NCBI GenBank assembly: GCA_047495785.1
Contig: JBLDXI010000024.1
Span: 372,001-436,000, forward strand
DNA: 64,000 bases
Origin: Lepidodermella squamata
Lineage: Eukaryota > Gastrotricha
Direction: 5' to 3'
The notes under the pieces were generated by a model. That model ran no database searches and was not told the DNA's origin. It worked only from the letters and a program-made list of their open reading frames with translations. Below are positions 10,925-22,744 of the stretch, one piece after another; the first letter of the stretch is position 1; each line of letters begins with the position of its first letter. Made by a program: the position numbers and the translations under genes.

Positions 10925-13900
10925 CTACACTCGAGCGGTGGGCGACGGTTGAGAGTTGTAAGGGCCGAACTGCTGCGGTTGCTGCTGCGACTGCCCTGGC
11001 TGCAGTTGTTGAGGCTGGTACATAGGCCGAGGAGCCAGACCTGTCTGCTGCTGTGGGTAGGTGATGGTGCGGTAGTGGGAAGTACCGGCAGCGTACGGGT
11101 CTGTGCTATTGGTCAACGGAAGACGCGAAGTCACGCCCATGATAGGCTGCATCTGAAATTGCGGCTGTTGCTGTTGCTGCTGCGGCGGCGGGTACGACGG
11201 CCGCACCTGAGGACGCGCGTAGATGACTTCCGGCTGCTGCCTCGGAGGAATGTGCTGCGTTAAGGCGGCGCTCGCTGGCTGTGGCACAGGCTGCCGCATC
11301 AAAGGCTGGAATGCCCCGCCGTTATTCATCGGCTGCTGCTGCTGCCGAGTTACGGGCTGCAATAAATTATTCTGGTGCTGATATTGCTGCTGTTGCTGCT
11401 GCATTTGCACCATTTGCTGGTATTGATAGTAAGACGGCGGCTGGCGGACCCCGGTGTTTTGTTGAAGCGGGACCTGGTAGTTCAGTTGCCGAGCTGCATC
11501 TAACGTCATCACGCGGGGTGGGGACATGACGTTAGTCTGAGGGGGCAGTCTTTGATACTCTGGCGAGTGGTGGTAAGCTGCCGGCTGCTGATGGGTTTGC
11601 GAGGGCTGGCTCAGGTTAGCCGGCAGCGAATGTAACGAAGTCGCACTGGGTCTTTGCGAAGACGATTGTTGCTGTTGTTGTTGCTGCTGGACTTGTTGGT
11701 CCATCAGCATTTTTTGCTGCCTCGCTCGCTCTATGTCGTAGAAACGTTGGCGATGGTAAGTATCCGCCGGATCGCCACTTTGGTCTCGCGATTTGCCCAG
11801 CTTGAACAAACCCTTCAAACCCGAAGCAGCTGGGGCTGTGCTAGGCGCCACATTCGCAACAGGTTGTCGTTGCTGGGTTTGATACGGCGGCGTGGAGGTA
11901 ACGGTCGAAGGCACGACAGGCATGAATTGACTCGGTTGACTGAATGTTGCCGGTTGCGGCGGTGGCGGCCTCCTCTCCGGTGACCGAGAGCTGTCGTCGA
12001 AAGCCTCGTTGATCTGCGCCGGGGCTGCGGACCGGTCGACTGCAGATCGGAAACTTTGATTGAGGCTCGATTTGCGGGTGAAAGGCGAGGGCCCCGGCGG
12101 GCTGCCGAAGTTGGTCGTCGACACGGGGTTTGCCGTCGCGATGCCCGGCGATGCGACGTGCACCGCAACAGGCTGGACGAGGCGTTGATTAGGCGGCGGT
12201 AATACAACCTGCGAATTAGGTTGCTGCTGACTAACGGCAGCTGTGACAGATTCCAACGAGGTTGACCGCCTCGGTCCACCGTTACCTATTTGGCTGTAGC
12301 CACCACCAGGTTGCTTCGGCTGAGGCGCGGTAGTTTGATACGTTCTCGGCGGCGAGGTGACTCGAGAGATGGGCGATATGACTCGCGACTGGTCCGGCTC
12401 GACTGATTTCGGCCTCGCAGCTATAGTCTGCGTCGAGGCCTGGGCCACCGCTGGCTGGGTGAGCTGTTTCATCTCCAACAACCTACGGTACGCCTCGGTG
12501 CCGCGTGGGTCCTGGTAGATGTTGTGCCGTTTTTCGGACATGGACTGACGCAGAGGCGCCTCCCGCATAAAAACTTCACCCCCAGTCTCGACATCGGTCG
12601 CCGTGCCCCGCTCGTCATCGGCAGCCTCAAGCGCCTGAAATAACAAAAACAATTTTAATAAATTGTTTGCTCTGATATGTTTGTTTTGGCGGAAAAGCAA
12701 TCATTGAAAAACATCGATCTATCAAGAAGCTGCTACGTGTTTAGGTGACACATATGATAGGCAATTTTCGAATTTGAAAGGAAACGAAGCGAAACATTCA
12801 ACATTTGGCCATTTAGGGTTAAAGCGGTTGTTTCGCTTCGTTGCCACGATGAATTTTCACAGCACATAGGCATTATACCGAAAACGCGCGAACAACAACG
12901 AATAACGGGTTGAAAAAATGGGCGGCATTTATAACCTTCTTCCTAATAAATTCAAGGCCCAGCCTTGGGCCGGGCCAGATGGAGACGCCGCCCGGACTCG
13001 CGTCAACAAAGACGGCGGTGGTAGGCGATGATCGCTAATGTTCACATAATTCGAAATCCAATAAATGAAAAAAATTGATAGTTTCCCAGTCTCACCTGAT
13101 CTGCTGATGATGTGCTAGGCATTGCCGTTGCCTGATCTTCTTGACCAGCAGTGTTCTGCTCAGCTTGATTGCAAGCACGTGCTACCCGGATCCTGATGTA
13201 ACCAGGCCGTGGTCCGGGTACGAGAATCGCTTGTTTCAACGTATCCATGGCATCCGCGTTAGTTTTCCCGAGTAGCGACACCCCGTTGACTTCAACCAGC
13301 TGGTCATTCGGCAGCAACCTTCCATCCTTATGAGCAGCCCCGCCATGGATGATTTTCATGATGAAAATGCCAAGATCGTGTGTTAGATTTTGAGCAGTGG
13401 TTTTCGACGAGGCTTTCAACGAAACGCCCAAACCCGCCGATCCTGTGTCATTCAGTTGGATATCAAATGACAAATACTGGCGGAGGGCGGTTGGTGGGAC
13501 GGCCAAATTTTCCGACGGTTGATCCTTCGAACTCTCCGGGCCATCAACTGGTTTAACGGGCGAGGACGGCGCTGATCGATGATTTTCAGCCTCGTTCACG
13601 TCAACGAGCCGAGTGATGACTAGGTTGACAGGCGAGCCTTCCGACAAACCTTTCAAAATCGCAACAGCCTGCGGTTGAGTAAGATCTGTTATCGAACGGC
13701 CGTTGATTTCAATGATTCTATCGCCGGCCCGCAGTCGCCCGTCATTCGCCGCCACGCCTTTCGCCTGGATCTGCTTGACGACAACCTGCCGATCATTCGG
13801 GTTCGTTTCATTATCCCGGCCAGCCAACGTGAAGCCCAATCCATCAGATCCTACAAAACGGTACATATTTTTCAGTAATTAAATCATATAGCAGGTGATG

Positions 13901-16900
13901 CTTGCCTTTGACAAGCGTGATTTCAACACGCTTTCTAATTTTGCGCCCACTAGCCGTCAACGCACTCGGCTTAATGCCAAGCTTTGACTGGCTCGCATCG
14001 CTGGGCGCTGGTTGTTGCTGGGCAGTGGAAGGCGCGTCATCGACAGCCACTTGTTGATCGCTGTGAGTCTTAGGCGCAACAATGACAGGTTCGCCGTGTT
14101 CGTCAATAGGCGTCGTCGTCAACTGGGCTGCGCAGTTCTTGCGAACAACAGCCAGCTCAAGGTAATCGGCCTGACGCTTCAACTCACTGCGAAACGTGTC
14201 TTGCGCACTGTAAAACAAATTAACATCAAAGCTAGCATGTAATTTTCAATTTACGACCAACATACTTTGTAAAAGGCATTTCTAGCAGAGACACGCCGTT
14301 GACTGCAATGATACAATCGCCCTGTGACAAGAGACCAGCGCGGCCGATGCGACCTTGAGGCTCGACTTGTTGCAAATATAGCCCCATGTGCCTGATCAAA
14401 ATTGAATTAAATTTGTAAAAAATCCAGCTCAAATTATGTTCTCATACAATTTGCTTTGCTGTAACACACGAGGTATGACATGAATTCCGAGTGCTCCAGT
14501 TTCCTGTTTCAGCTTAACGATTTCGTACTGTTCCCCAGTGACGCTGCAAATTGTAACAGGCTCGTGATGTTCGGGCGATGGCGAAATCGGGGAGGAAGAA
14601 CGCGACGAAACAGTGCTGCTCGCGCTACTGCTTCGAACTGTTTTTTTCGTGTTAACTGGCACTTGCGACTGAAGCCAACGCTCAGCGTCGGTCACGGCCG
14701 ACCGCCGAGCGGGGCCATCGCGTTGGAACGCCGACACCGGCTGCAAATGCAGCGGGATCGGGGATATTGATTTCACGTCTTTACTTTCTCTCTGTTGCGG
14801 TTTCACCGTTGGTGCTTTCTCTTCGAGTGGTATTGGAGAAGGCGGGGCGGTCAGAGACCATCTTCTGTGATTAGACACCTTCGCCTCGTTATCCAACAAT
14901 CCCGGCGGGAGCGGAGATGCGTCACCGCTCGGCGACGCGCTGCCATTAGGTAGCGGTGCCAAAACCGCCGATTCCACCTTAAGATGCGAATCGCTGCCTC
15001 GACGCACCACCAATCCACCGCCTGATGATAATCGTAAAAAATAATTATTTTAGGATCTCAGTCAACAACACTTTTATCGCTCGCGCAACAACGCCCGCCA
15101 TATCGCAAGTAATTATTGCCCAACGCATGCTATGTTTGTTTATTAGCCACTGGTTTGTTGCCCTTATGATGGCAGTAGGATTTTTATCACCGAAACATAC
15201 ACGCGTTTTGAGCGTTGAGCCACCCAACAAACCACGCCCACATGTCGGTACACAGGCCATTGAAGTAGGACGGCGGCGGCGGCGCAATCGCGGCGCAGAT
15301 AAAAAGGCTGTTAATGCTAAATATACAAACAAAAAGGCAATGAGTCAGCTTCGTAGCTGCTCGCCCAAGTGTTTTTCTACTTTGAATTTTTAACGAGACA
15401 CCGAGTTTCGGAGGGACTGAAACCTTTGAATTGAATTTGAATTGAAACAACAAATGCGCAACAAACAATGCTGTTCTGCAAATAATGGATGCTGGAAAGC
15501 TCGGCCGCTGTTACTGCCAAATTACATGCCTTTCAGCCGGTCGCCGGACAGCCACAGCAGAAGAAAGTCCCGCGAGCGCATGAGCACACACTCGCACTCG
15601 CTCCCGTAATTTATTGACTGAGACTGTGCGTTGTTGGGCACTACAACTAATGCGCCGCGAATAAACATAAATAACAACACGCCACTCCGGCGACTGCTAC
15701 CTACGCCTAGAATAAATACCATCGTGGAATCTCCCGAGTTACGCGCGCGCGCGAGCGAGCGTTGGAATTAATTAATTGCGGTTGTTTTTTCTCGGATCAA
15801 CAAACTAACTTTTTGACGGGCTGAAATCAGCCTCGCTAACGACAACACCAACGTTGAGTTGTTCCTTTTTCAAATTTTCCGAGCTGCCGCCGAACTTGTT
15901 GTTATTATGATGACCATGCCCGTTGTGCCGCACCACAGCCGGAACTTTATTCGCACCTGGGCGGGTTTGGCCGTTCGTCCGGCTGCTGGGCACGTCGCCA
16001 CTGCTCGCACTGCTAGTGATGCTGTTGTCCAAATTAACCGGTGGGCCAGTACCATTTGAATACGCCGCGGCTAAATTGCTACTATTAGCGTTGCCATTAG
16101 CGTCGAGGAACGACGCATACTCCTCGTAGACCGCGATCACCTGAAAACATCAAATTGCAATTATTATTGCCGCAACAACAGATATCAATATGTAATGACA
16201 TGAAGCGCTACAATAACACCGCGCGGTCGGGGAGTAGTTCACACTTTCCTTCTCCTCAATTACCTGTCACTTAACGACAGTCTCGCGCGGGCAGAAGTGA
16301 CTCCTTCCGGCCGGCGCGCAAAAAGAAACGTGAAGGCACTCTTTCATCTATGAGTCTATGAGCTCCTTTACGCATATCCCATGCGTATAGATGGAGCATG
16401 CCAAATAAATAGACGACAGAAACACGGTGTCGAACGAGGCAAGAGTAAACCAGGTCGCACGCTGTATACCATCACCGCGTAGATGGAGACAATATGGATA
16501 TTGTGTAGGTTTGTTGATGTGGCTTAGCAAAGGAATTTAGCGCAGCCAGCGAATAAGGAGAAATGCCAACACTAATAACAATAACAACGACTAGGGACCT
16601 CGTCGCGAACAAACAAATAAAACAGTGTGACATAAAAACCCTGGCAGCGGCTACGTAGTCGGTTAATACAGTCGGTCGGAGCAGGAAGACACAAGTAAAA
16701 CAGTGATGATCTCAAAGAGAGAGAGACAGATACTGCGTTAGCATAAAAACAGCAACAGCGGCAAAATCTCAAGACCTACTCGAGTTGATAGTCTGCATCG
16801 CCGCAGATTCAAACTCGCATGTCAAGGCACAGACTCGCCGCAGGTTTCGTCAATCCTAGTCTGCTTTGAAATAAAGCGCTGTTACCATCAATCATCTCAG

Positions 16901-17392
16901 TTATCATCATTGCAAACAGCCGCAAGTTAATTCTGTCAATTCAACTAGTTTTCACAAGATGCGTAACGAGAGTCAACGGCTTACGGGCAAAATAAGTTTC
17001 AATAATAACAAGCGGATATTGTGATGTACCTGTTCACGGTCATCCAAAACGTCGCGCAGTAAATCGTCGTCGTCAAGTATCGCTCCATTCGTCTGAGTTT
17101 TGAGGTGCGAAATAGCAACCTGATGAAGCGATGGCTGAAATACGGAAATTAAAAAGTAATCAGAGTACAAACTCAATTTCCGAGTCACAGGTAGTAAATA
17201 ACAACAAATTTTACACGGTGAAAAGGAAAACAAGGAACAATAAGCAAAACGGAACTCTTAAATTACCTTTTTGGTTGCCTTCTTGTAGCGAATGCAGCTT
17301 TTTTCGACCAAATCTCTGACACAGTCGTCGGGATTACATGGAATGATTAACTTTAATTGCCCGAACACCACTGTGATCTTAAAAGTGGTCAT
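10925..17392 (-). CDS. PARD3: PAR-3 polarity scaffold (CR1 + 3 PDZ + aPKC-binding region)
   Basis: Minus-strand exons 17392-17267, 17134-17030, 16140-15810, 15021-14448, 14391-14266, 14207-13906, 13850-13096 and 12634-10925 sum to 4029 nt (1342 aa, close to vertebrate PARD3). The N-terminal oligomerisation domain CR1 (1 to about 80) has FKITVVFGQLKLIIPC. PDZ1 spans about 354-445 (GALGIHVIP), PDZ2 about 505-600 (GSDGLGFTLAGRD, across an exon junction), and PDZ3 about 630-745 (GSAGLGVSLKAS, DLGIFIMKIIHGGAA). The C-terminal exon keeps the RQSMSEKR block, the aPKC-contact motif RRSTSLESVTAAV and SLNQSFRSAVDRS, then a Gln-rich tail. PAR-3 binds PAR-6, aPKC and lipids to set cortical polarity and junctions. 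Sites like GGSSENLK after CR1 could be PAR-1/14-3-3 targets (inference). The sixth intron uses a GC donor. A possible acceptor (ATCATAG) lies just upstream of the start ATG, so a 5' UTR intron or trans-splicing is possible. Confidence 0.95.
15741..15760. repeat. CG-alternating run inside a PAR-3 intron
   Basis: A short alternating CGCGCGCG tract running into GAGCGAGC in the third PAR-3 intron. Alternating CG is prone to left-handed DNA, but the tract is short and no function is claimed. Confidence 0.7.
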
Positions 17393-20153
17393 GAAACCTT
17401 CATAACCTATGATAATTGATAAAATACAATATGCAATGTAGGGAAATGCAAATGAGATTGAGATTGAGAGCTGATATTCAAATTTCAAACCGGCATAGGC
17501 TAGCCTGTGAACTAGATAATCATGTCAGGGGTAAGGGCCAGCAATGATTGTCAAAATTATATTTGCACGTTAGAAGCACCAAGTGGTTGTAACTGACGAA
17601 GTGAAATTCATCAAGTTTTACGGGGGATAAGTCAGTCAGGAAAAACAACTCGAAAATATGTCGTCTTCGACCAAAGCCTCTTTTTAGGTGAATTTTAGGC
17701 TACCCTACTATTCGAGGAATTGCGTTTTATTAGAGAGTCAAAGGTAACATTTGAAAACTAAACGATTTTCCAACCCTTCATCTGATAAAATAAAGCTGAT
17801 AAAGTCATTCAAAATTAAAAACTCCGACGAGTATCGCGTCGAAGAAACAAGAAAAACGCAAAACGAAGCAACGCAGTACGCAAGTAGAATATAGTCACTC
17901 AGCTAATAAAAACACGATGCACGATGCCATGTTATATGCACAGTGCACAGCCGTATTGTGTAATTTCCGATAGACTTTAATGCAGCAACGTTGGAAACCA
18001 ATTTCAGACGACTCGAGTCGTTTGGAAGAACAAGCTTGAGCTTTAATGGGTTGTACGATAACTCATACTAAGTTTACAGGGATGATGGAATAAGGCAATT
18101 CTCAAGGAAAGGATAAACTCGACGCTGATAGGGGAGGGAGATACTTCCATCAATCAGCTGGCAGGGGGTGATCCTAAACTATGGACGAATCTATTCCATC
18201 AACCATCAATTCGATGGCCCATTTCGATTAATACTGATTGATAAAGATTAATGGTTTAATATTTTGTCATCTACTAAAGAAAAGTCAAAAGCGTTGCCAT
18301 AAAATCTGCATTAATAGTACTGATGGGTTCGATTAAGCTGTTTTCCTGGCATTGGGCAAATTTCCCTAGTTGGTGCCTAGCAAAGGAAATTGTCAATGAC
18401 AGTATATTCAATATCCAATATCCTTAATTCCGCGAATGAAGCGATGCATCTCAGAACTCAGGATTTGAACCTATGAAAAATGGTGGGTTGAAGCTTGAAG
18501 CGACGATATCATAATTTGTTTAGCTGCAACGGGCGCAAGGGAAACACCTATATTCCTGATTTAGCAGCGGAGTTTATTAATAAGCATCTAAACTAAGAAA
18601 AAAACATATCCGACATACAAAGACAAATACTAAGCGACAAGTCTCGGTTCTTAGTTGACGGGTCTCAAGTCTTAAGTCATATTTGAAAGACGCGGACGTT
18701 GAAAGTCGGATGGTGACCTAAAATGTATGAAATTTGAAGAATTATTTCAAGATTGCAGTGCTGATACATGACGGCCGGAAGAGAAAAGAGAGTAGGAGTT
18801 TTTGAGAGCAATCCATCATTCCTAAGCAATATCTCATCGCCAAGCCAAGTCGCCCCTCATCCTCATTTTTTTCAGATTACCAGTTTCGCTTCAAAATTTT
18901 AAATCGAGTTGTGTCAAGGTCATTATCAAATTTATCATAATTAATAATAAAAAGCTAATTTAATAAATTTTCTGACGAAAATATTAATGCTTACTGCTTA
19001 AATATATCACATGCTTTTCTTGAAAATTGTCAATTTTTTCGAGGTTCCAGCGTCCACGTCCATCGTCCCACTCACGTTGGTTTACGCCGGCACCTAGCTC
19101 GTGAGACTTGGGACATAGCCCGTCAACTTTCAAAGGCTAACCGTTAGTCGTACCGCATCCACACGGCACCATCACTATGTCGACTGTGGGTGGGCTGAAC
19201 TGCTGATCTCACACTGAGAACGCTCTCAGCCAAGCCAAGCCACATTCCCCAAGCACCAAGGCGAGCTGCAACTTGGCCTCTACCTTCATGTCTACCTTAT
19301 CTCCAACTGAGAATTTAGATGGCGCGAGCCATTCGACGCGTATCGTCTCCTGGCACCATCTTAATCTGAAACTTTCGATTTAGGGGGCGCTTTCACCCAG
19401 GCTGTCACTTCCGTAGAAGTGATTCCTCTGATGGCTCTGAACCGGCAGCTTGGGCCCTTCCCCATGCCGCCTCCCTAACTATCCACTCTCCTCCCCAAGT
19501 GTGTGTAACCGTTGCAAGATCAACTAGATATGCTTCCATTCTGTCTGGTTCTGCCTGGCATATGGGGATCCGCTTCCAACCCCTGAATATTATTATTTTT
19601 AGATATGCGCCTCTCTGTTTTCCAGCTGCATTGCTTGTGAACATTGTTTGTAAGTGCAGGAAACAAGGAACAGCAAGTAAAAGAGTAATTCCCCTCAATT
19701 ATAGATGGTCAAAACTTGAAACTCGACTCGGTGGCGATATGCGAACTTCAAAGCGATGAGCGACGCGTCGGGACGTGAATGATGAAAAAACCGGCATCGA
19801 AGGCACAGTGTTCTGTTTTTTCTGCTGATTTCCTTTCATATGTGCGGTAATGTTGAATAAAGCCAACTAAGACGATTGATATCGCCAGTCAAAATAATTT
19901 TATTTTGAATTTGACAATTTTCAAAAGTTCATATTTCACAGGGAAGTCTTCGCAATACTATCTTTTTATTTTATGCAATCGGCAGTATTCAACTAAAATT
20001 TAATCACAGGCATCACTTTGAAATCAATAAATTCATGATATACCATTCCACACAGCTTGAATGAAGAAGATCGAACCTTTAATCGTAAGAATTGCCATCA
20101 AAGATTACACGTCGTTTCATAAACGTATCATTTATAAAACATATTATGTTAAG
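17393..20153. other. Intergenic region upstream of PAR-3
   Basis: About 2.8 kb holding the PAR-3 promoter side and the 3' flank of the ankyrin gene. Most is AT-rich and shows no supported gene. A stretch at about 19050-19500 is clearly richer in G+C. It carries short open frames, among them one of 97 codons on the minus strand at 19405-19698, with no family I recognise. It could be a decayed mobile element or a non-coding RNA, but the sequence does not prove either. Confidence 0.45.
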
Positions 20154-21170
20154 CTAAGCACATAGAGATGGTTGGATTTTTTCTAAAAGCTCCACAACTT
20201 TAGTCCGTTTAGCACCAATGGCTGTTTCAAGCGGACTGCGGCCTTTTTTGTCGCGCAAATTCAGAAGATTTGGATCGATGACAAGCAAATATTCAACAAC
20301 ATTCGGGTGACCGAATCGAGCAGCTAGGTGAATAATCGTTTGCTCATCATCGTCAGCATTGCTCCGGGCATATATATTAGCGCCTCGCTCAATCAAGTAT
20401 TTAACAGCATCCAAATGACCCATACTGGCTGATTGGAGTATGGGCGTTCTGCCGACCCTACCAGCAGTTTCAATGTTGGCACCAAATTTATCCAAAACCA
20501 ACTTGATCACCGGCACATGGCCTCCTAACGCAGCATAACAAATCAGAGTATCGTTATGAATATTTGTCGTGGAAGCTAGTTTCGGTTCAACCGAAATAAG
20601 GTACTCAACAGTTCCAACAAATCCAAATACAGCAGCGAGATAAACGGCATTTTTCTCAAAATCAATATTGTTACTTTTCGCCATAATATTCGCGCCAGCT
20701 TTGAGAAGAATTTTCACCGTATCCAAGTGACCATTGGCTGAAGCTCGCAACAGGGGAGTCCGATCTCGGTAACCAGGTGCTTCGATATTTGCGCCTCGTT
20801 GAAGCAATAACTTAACAACTTCGGTTCGGCCATTGTAGGCCGCACGTGACAACGGCGTGTCGTTATCCTTATCCCTAGCTTCGAGATGTTCGGGGACAAT
20901 ATCTAAAAAAAACCTGACAACTTCTACGTGCCCATATTCAGCCGCCAAGTGGATAGCCAATGACAAATTGTCCGTTACATAACTTTGAGCGTTTACATTG
21001 GCTCCTTTCAGGACAAGTAGCTTAACAACATCGACGGCTCCATTCGCAGCTGCCTGCAACAAACCAGTTCTGCCAAGGGTATTTTTATGTTCCAAGGTGT
21101 CAGGCCGAGTGTCGACGAAGCACTCGACAATCAAAGGATTGCCAGTGGACACAGCTTGATGAATTGACAT
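20154..21170 (-). CDS. Intronless ankyrin-repeat protein
   Basis: A single uninterrupted 338-residue frame from an ATG at 21170. Almost the whole protein is ankyrin repeats (about ten, with repeated GANI, TPL, HLAA and VVKLLL signatures). No signal peptide, membrane segment or other domain is visible. Repeats are grouped into a longer period: the RTxLLQ/RTPLL/RTPIL starts fall at residues 34, 137 and 241, so a module of about 103 residues (three ankyrin repeats, the middle one in an HLAAxFGHVxVVEYLL style) is present three times, with a partial copy at the N terminus. Ankyrin repeats bind other proteins; partner and pathway are unknown. Neighbouring genes have many introns, so the single-exon structure is unusual and suggests a retrocopy, a young duplicate or transferred DNA. 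Base composition is similar to the neighbouring exons, which does not point to recent foreign origin. Confidence 0.85.
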   Translation of the reverse strand: MSIHQAVSTGNPLIVECFVDTRPDTLEHKNTLGRTGLLQAAANGAVDVVKLLVLKGANVNAQSYVTDNLSLAIHLAAEYGHVEVVRFFLDIVPEHLEARDKDNDTPLSRAAYNGRTEVVKLLLQRGANIEAPGYRDRTPLLRASANGHLDTVKILLKAGANIMAKSNNIDFEKNAVYLAAVFGFVGTVEYLISVEPKLASTTNIHNDTLICYAALGGHVPVIKLVLDKFGANIETAGRVGRTPILQSASMGHLDAVKYLIERGANIYARSNADDDEQTIIHLAARFGHPNVVEYLLVIDPNLLNLRDKKGRSPLETAIGAKRTKVVELLEKIQPSLCA

Positions 21171-22035
21171 GCTTCAGCCCACCATTACTTAGTTGTTAAG
21201 GCTCCACAACCGAGTTAACTGACTAGTATATACCTATCATATGAATAAAAAAAACTCATCGTAAACGCCTCGTCTAGCGTGTTTCTCGCATCTTTCATCA
21301 TATATATATAAGAATAATGTAATCCAACCGCAACAAAATACTAGTTCGGTGAAACCCTGTAGCCAAAACAACACATTGACAGGAAGTATTCTTTGTATTT
21401 TTGCCACGAACGTTTAAATTCGTCCGCATAAATTCGCTTCAAACAACCAAAATACAGTCAATTTCACTTCACACTGCTGTGACGTATACAATAGAGGCGA
21501 AATTGTCATAAACATTTTCATTATAGAGTAGAAACAAGAACATCAATCAAATGCAGCAATGACAGTTCCCCAGCTTCGGATGAATGGAATTCAAACGCAG
21601 TTTACGGAAATGATGCTGCAATTAGCTTCAAGTACAGCACGCAGTTTAGAAAATAAATTCTCGAACACTGAAAATCATGAGTAATGCGCCAAGAGTTTGC
21701 TACGCCTAATACGAACAAGAAAAGCAAGAGGAGTCCGGCATCAAGAATTAACAGAAAACATAACCGGCAATGCTCCTATATATCAATTCGATAGTTTAGA
21801 TAATTGAACCTAATCGAATTTTTAGCCAGCGTAATGAATTAATAACAACGGTATCGATTCATGTCACAAATGTGAAAAAATGAATTTTCAATCCGAACTG
21901 TAATCACAATACTGCGCTTTCACATACTTAGCGCCGTTTTTTAGTAATTTAAGATAAAAATTCTCTCTTAACTCAAGAATTCGACAAATTATTCATTCAA
22001 CTTAAAAAGAAAGAGCGTCGAGTATGACAATACAA
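21171..22035. other. Intergenic, no supported gene
   Basis: AT-rich sequence upstream of the ankyrin gene. No domain, RNA gene or repeat was recognised. It probably includes the ankyrin promoter. Confidence 0.4.
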
Positions 22036-22293
22036 TCAATCAACATAAGTAATATTGCGCGATTTTCGGGCCAACTCGTCATTCCAGAGGATCACGTATT
22101 CACACAGAATATAAGCAAAGAATAGCAATAAAACAGTGAGTTGTAACGCAGTCAACGGACGAGGTTCGGCATTTAGATATCTGTACATTAACCGATAGCA
22201 TGGTATTGAGATGGGACAGAGGTAATTATATGTCACAATTGAATATCGAACTCGGCGAAGCAAATCAGCAAATTGTGAATTTAGCTCTAACAA
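22036..22293 (-). CDS. Possible small membrane protein or terminal exon
   Basis: An open minus-strand frame ending at a TGA at 22036. It encodes a hydrophilic first half (LELNSQFADLLRRVRYS) and one strong hydrophobic segment (LQLTVLLLFFAYILCEYVIL), then a short basic tail ending in TYVD. The frame lacks an ATG at its beginning. The first in-frame ATG is at 22188 and would give a 50-residue single-pass protein; alternatively it is the last exon of a longer gene. The coding look (no low complexity, one clean membrane segment) is suggestive only. It lies about 450 bp downstream of the HDAC stop on the same strand. I recognise no family. Confidence 0.3.
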   Translation of the reverse strand: MLELNSQFADLLRRVRYSIVTYNYLCPISIPCYRLMYRYLNAEPRPLTALQLTVLLLFFAYILCEYVILWNDELARKSRNITYVD

Positions 22294-22744
22294 TTTTTCA
22301 CTTGGTGTTTCACCATTCTTATCGCAGTTTCGCCTTCTACCTCAAGTATTGCGCAGCAAGCATACAAAGTGTTCGGATCGTAACGGTTAGCATTTATTCT
22401 TTATATGATTTGTATAAAAATAATATTGGTAAATTTACAATAACAATAACAGTGTAATCAAACGAGTAAAAGGCACAATAATTACTGAAAACGCATTTGT
22501 AGGTCATTAGTTTTCGATTTCAGGAGCTATTCCCACTTTTACACAAGTCTCCAATAACAATAATTTCTATCTCCATAAACAATTTGAGACAACAAGAAGT
22601 CAGGTATAAGTGTCGTGCTCTCCTTAACAACGTTATGACACTCTTAACATCAACTCTATAAGATACAACGCAAAAAAATAGAACGACTATTAAGTGAGTG
22701 TTTTCAATTGCAGTTTTGTTAGTATATTCTTTGGCATTTATCGA

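Noticed and set aside
10949-11983. Plus-strand open frames across the PAR-3 C-terminal exon
   Set aside because: They are shadows of the Gln-rich minus-strand coding sequence (CAG/CTG repeats give Leu/Arg-rich translations) and resemble no family.
18458-18482. Minus-strand GGTTCAAATCC resembling a tRNA B box
   Set aside because: No matching acceptor stem, A box or anticodon arm could be folded in the upstream sequence, so no tRNA is called.
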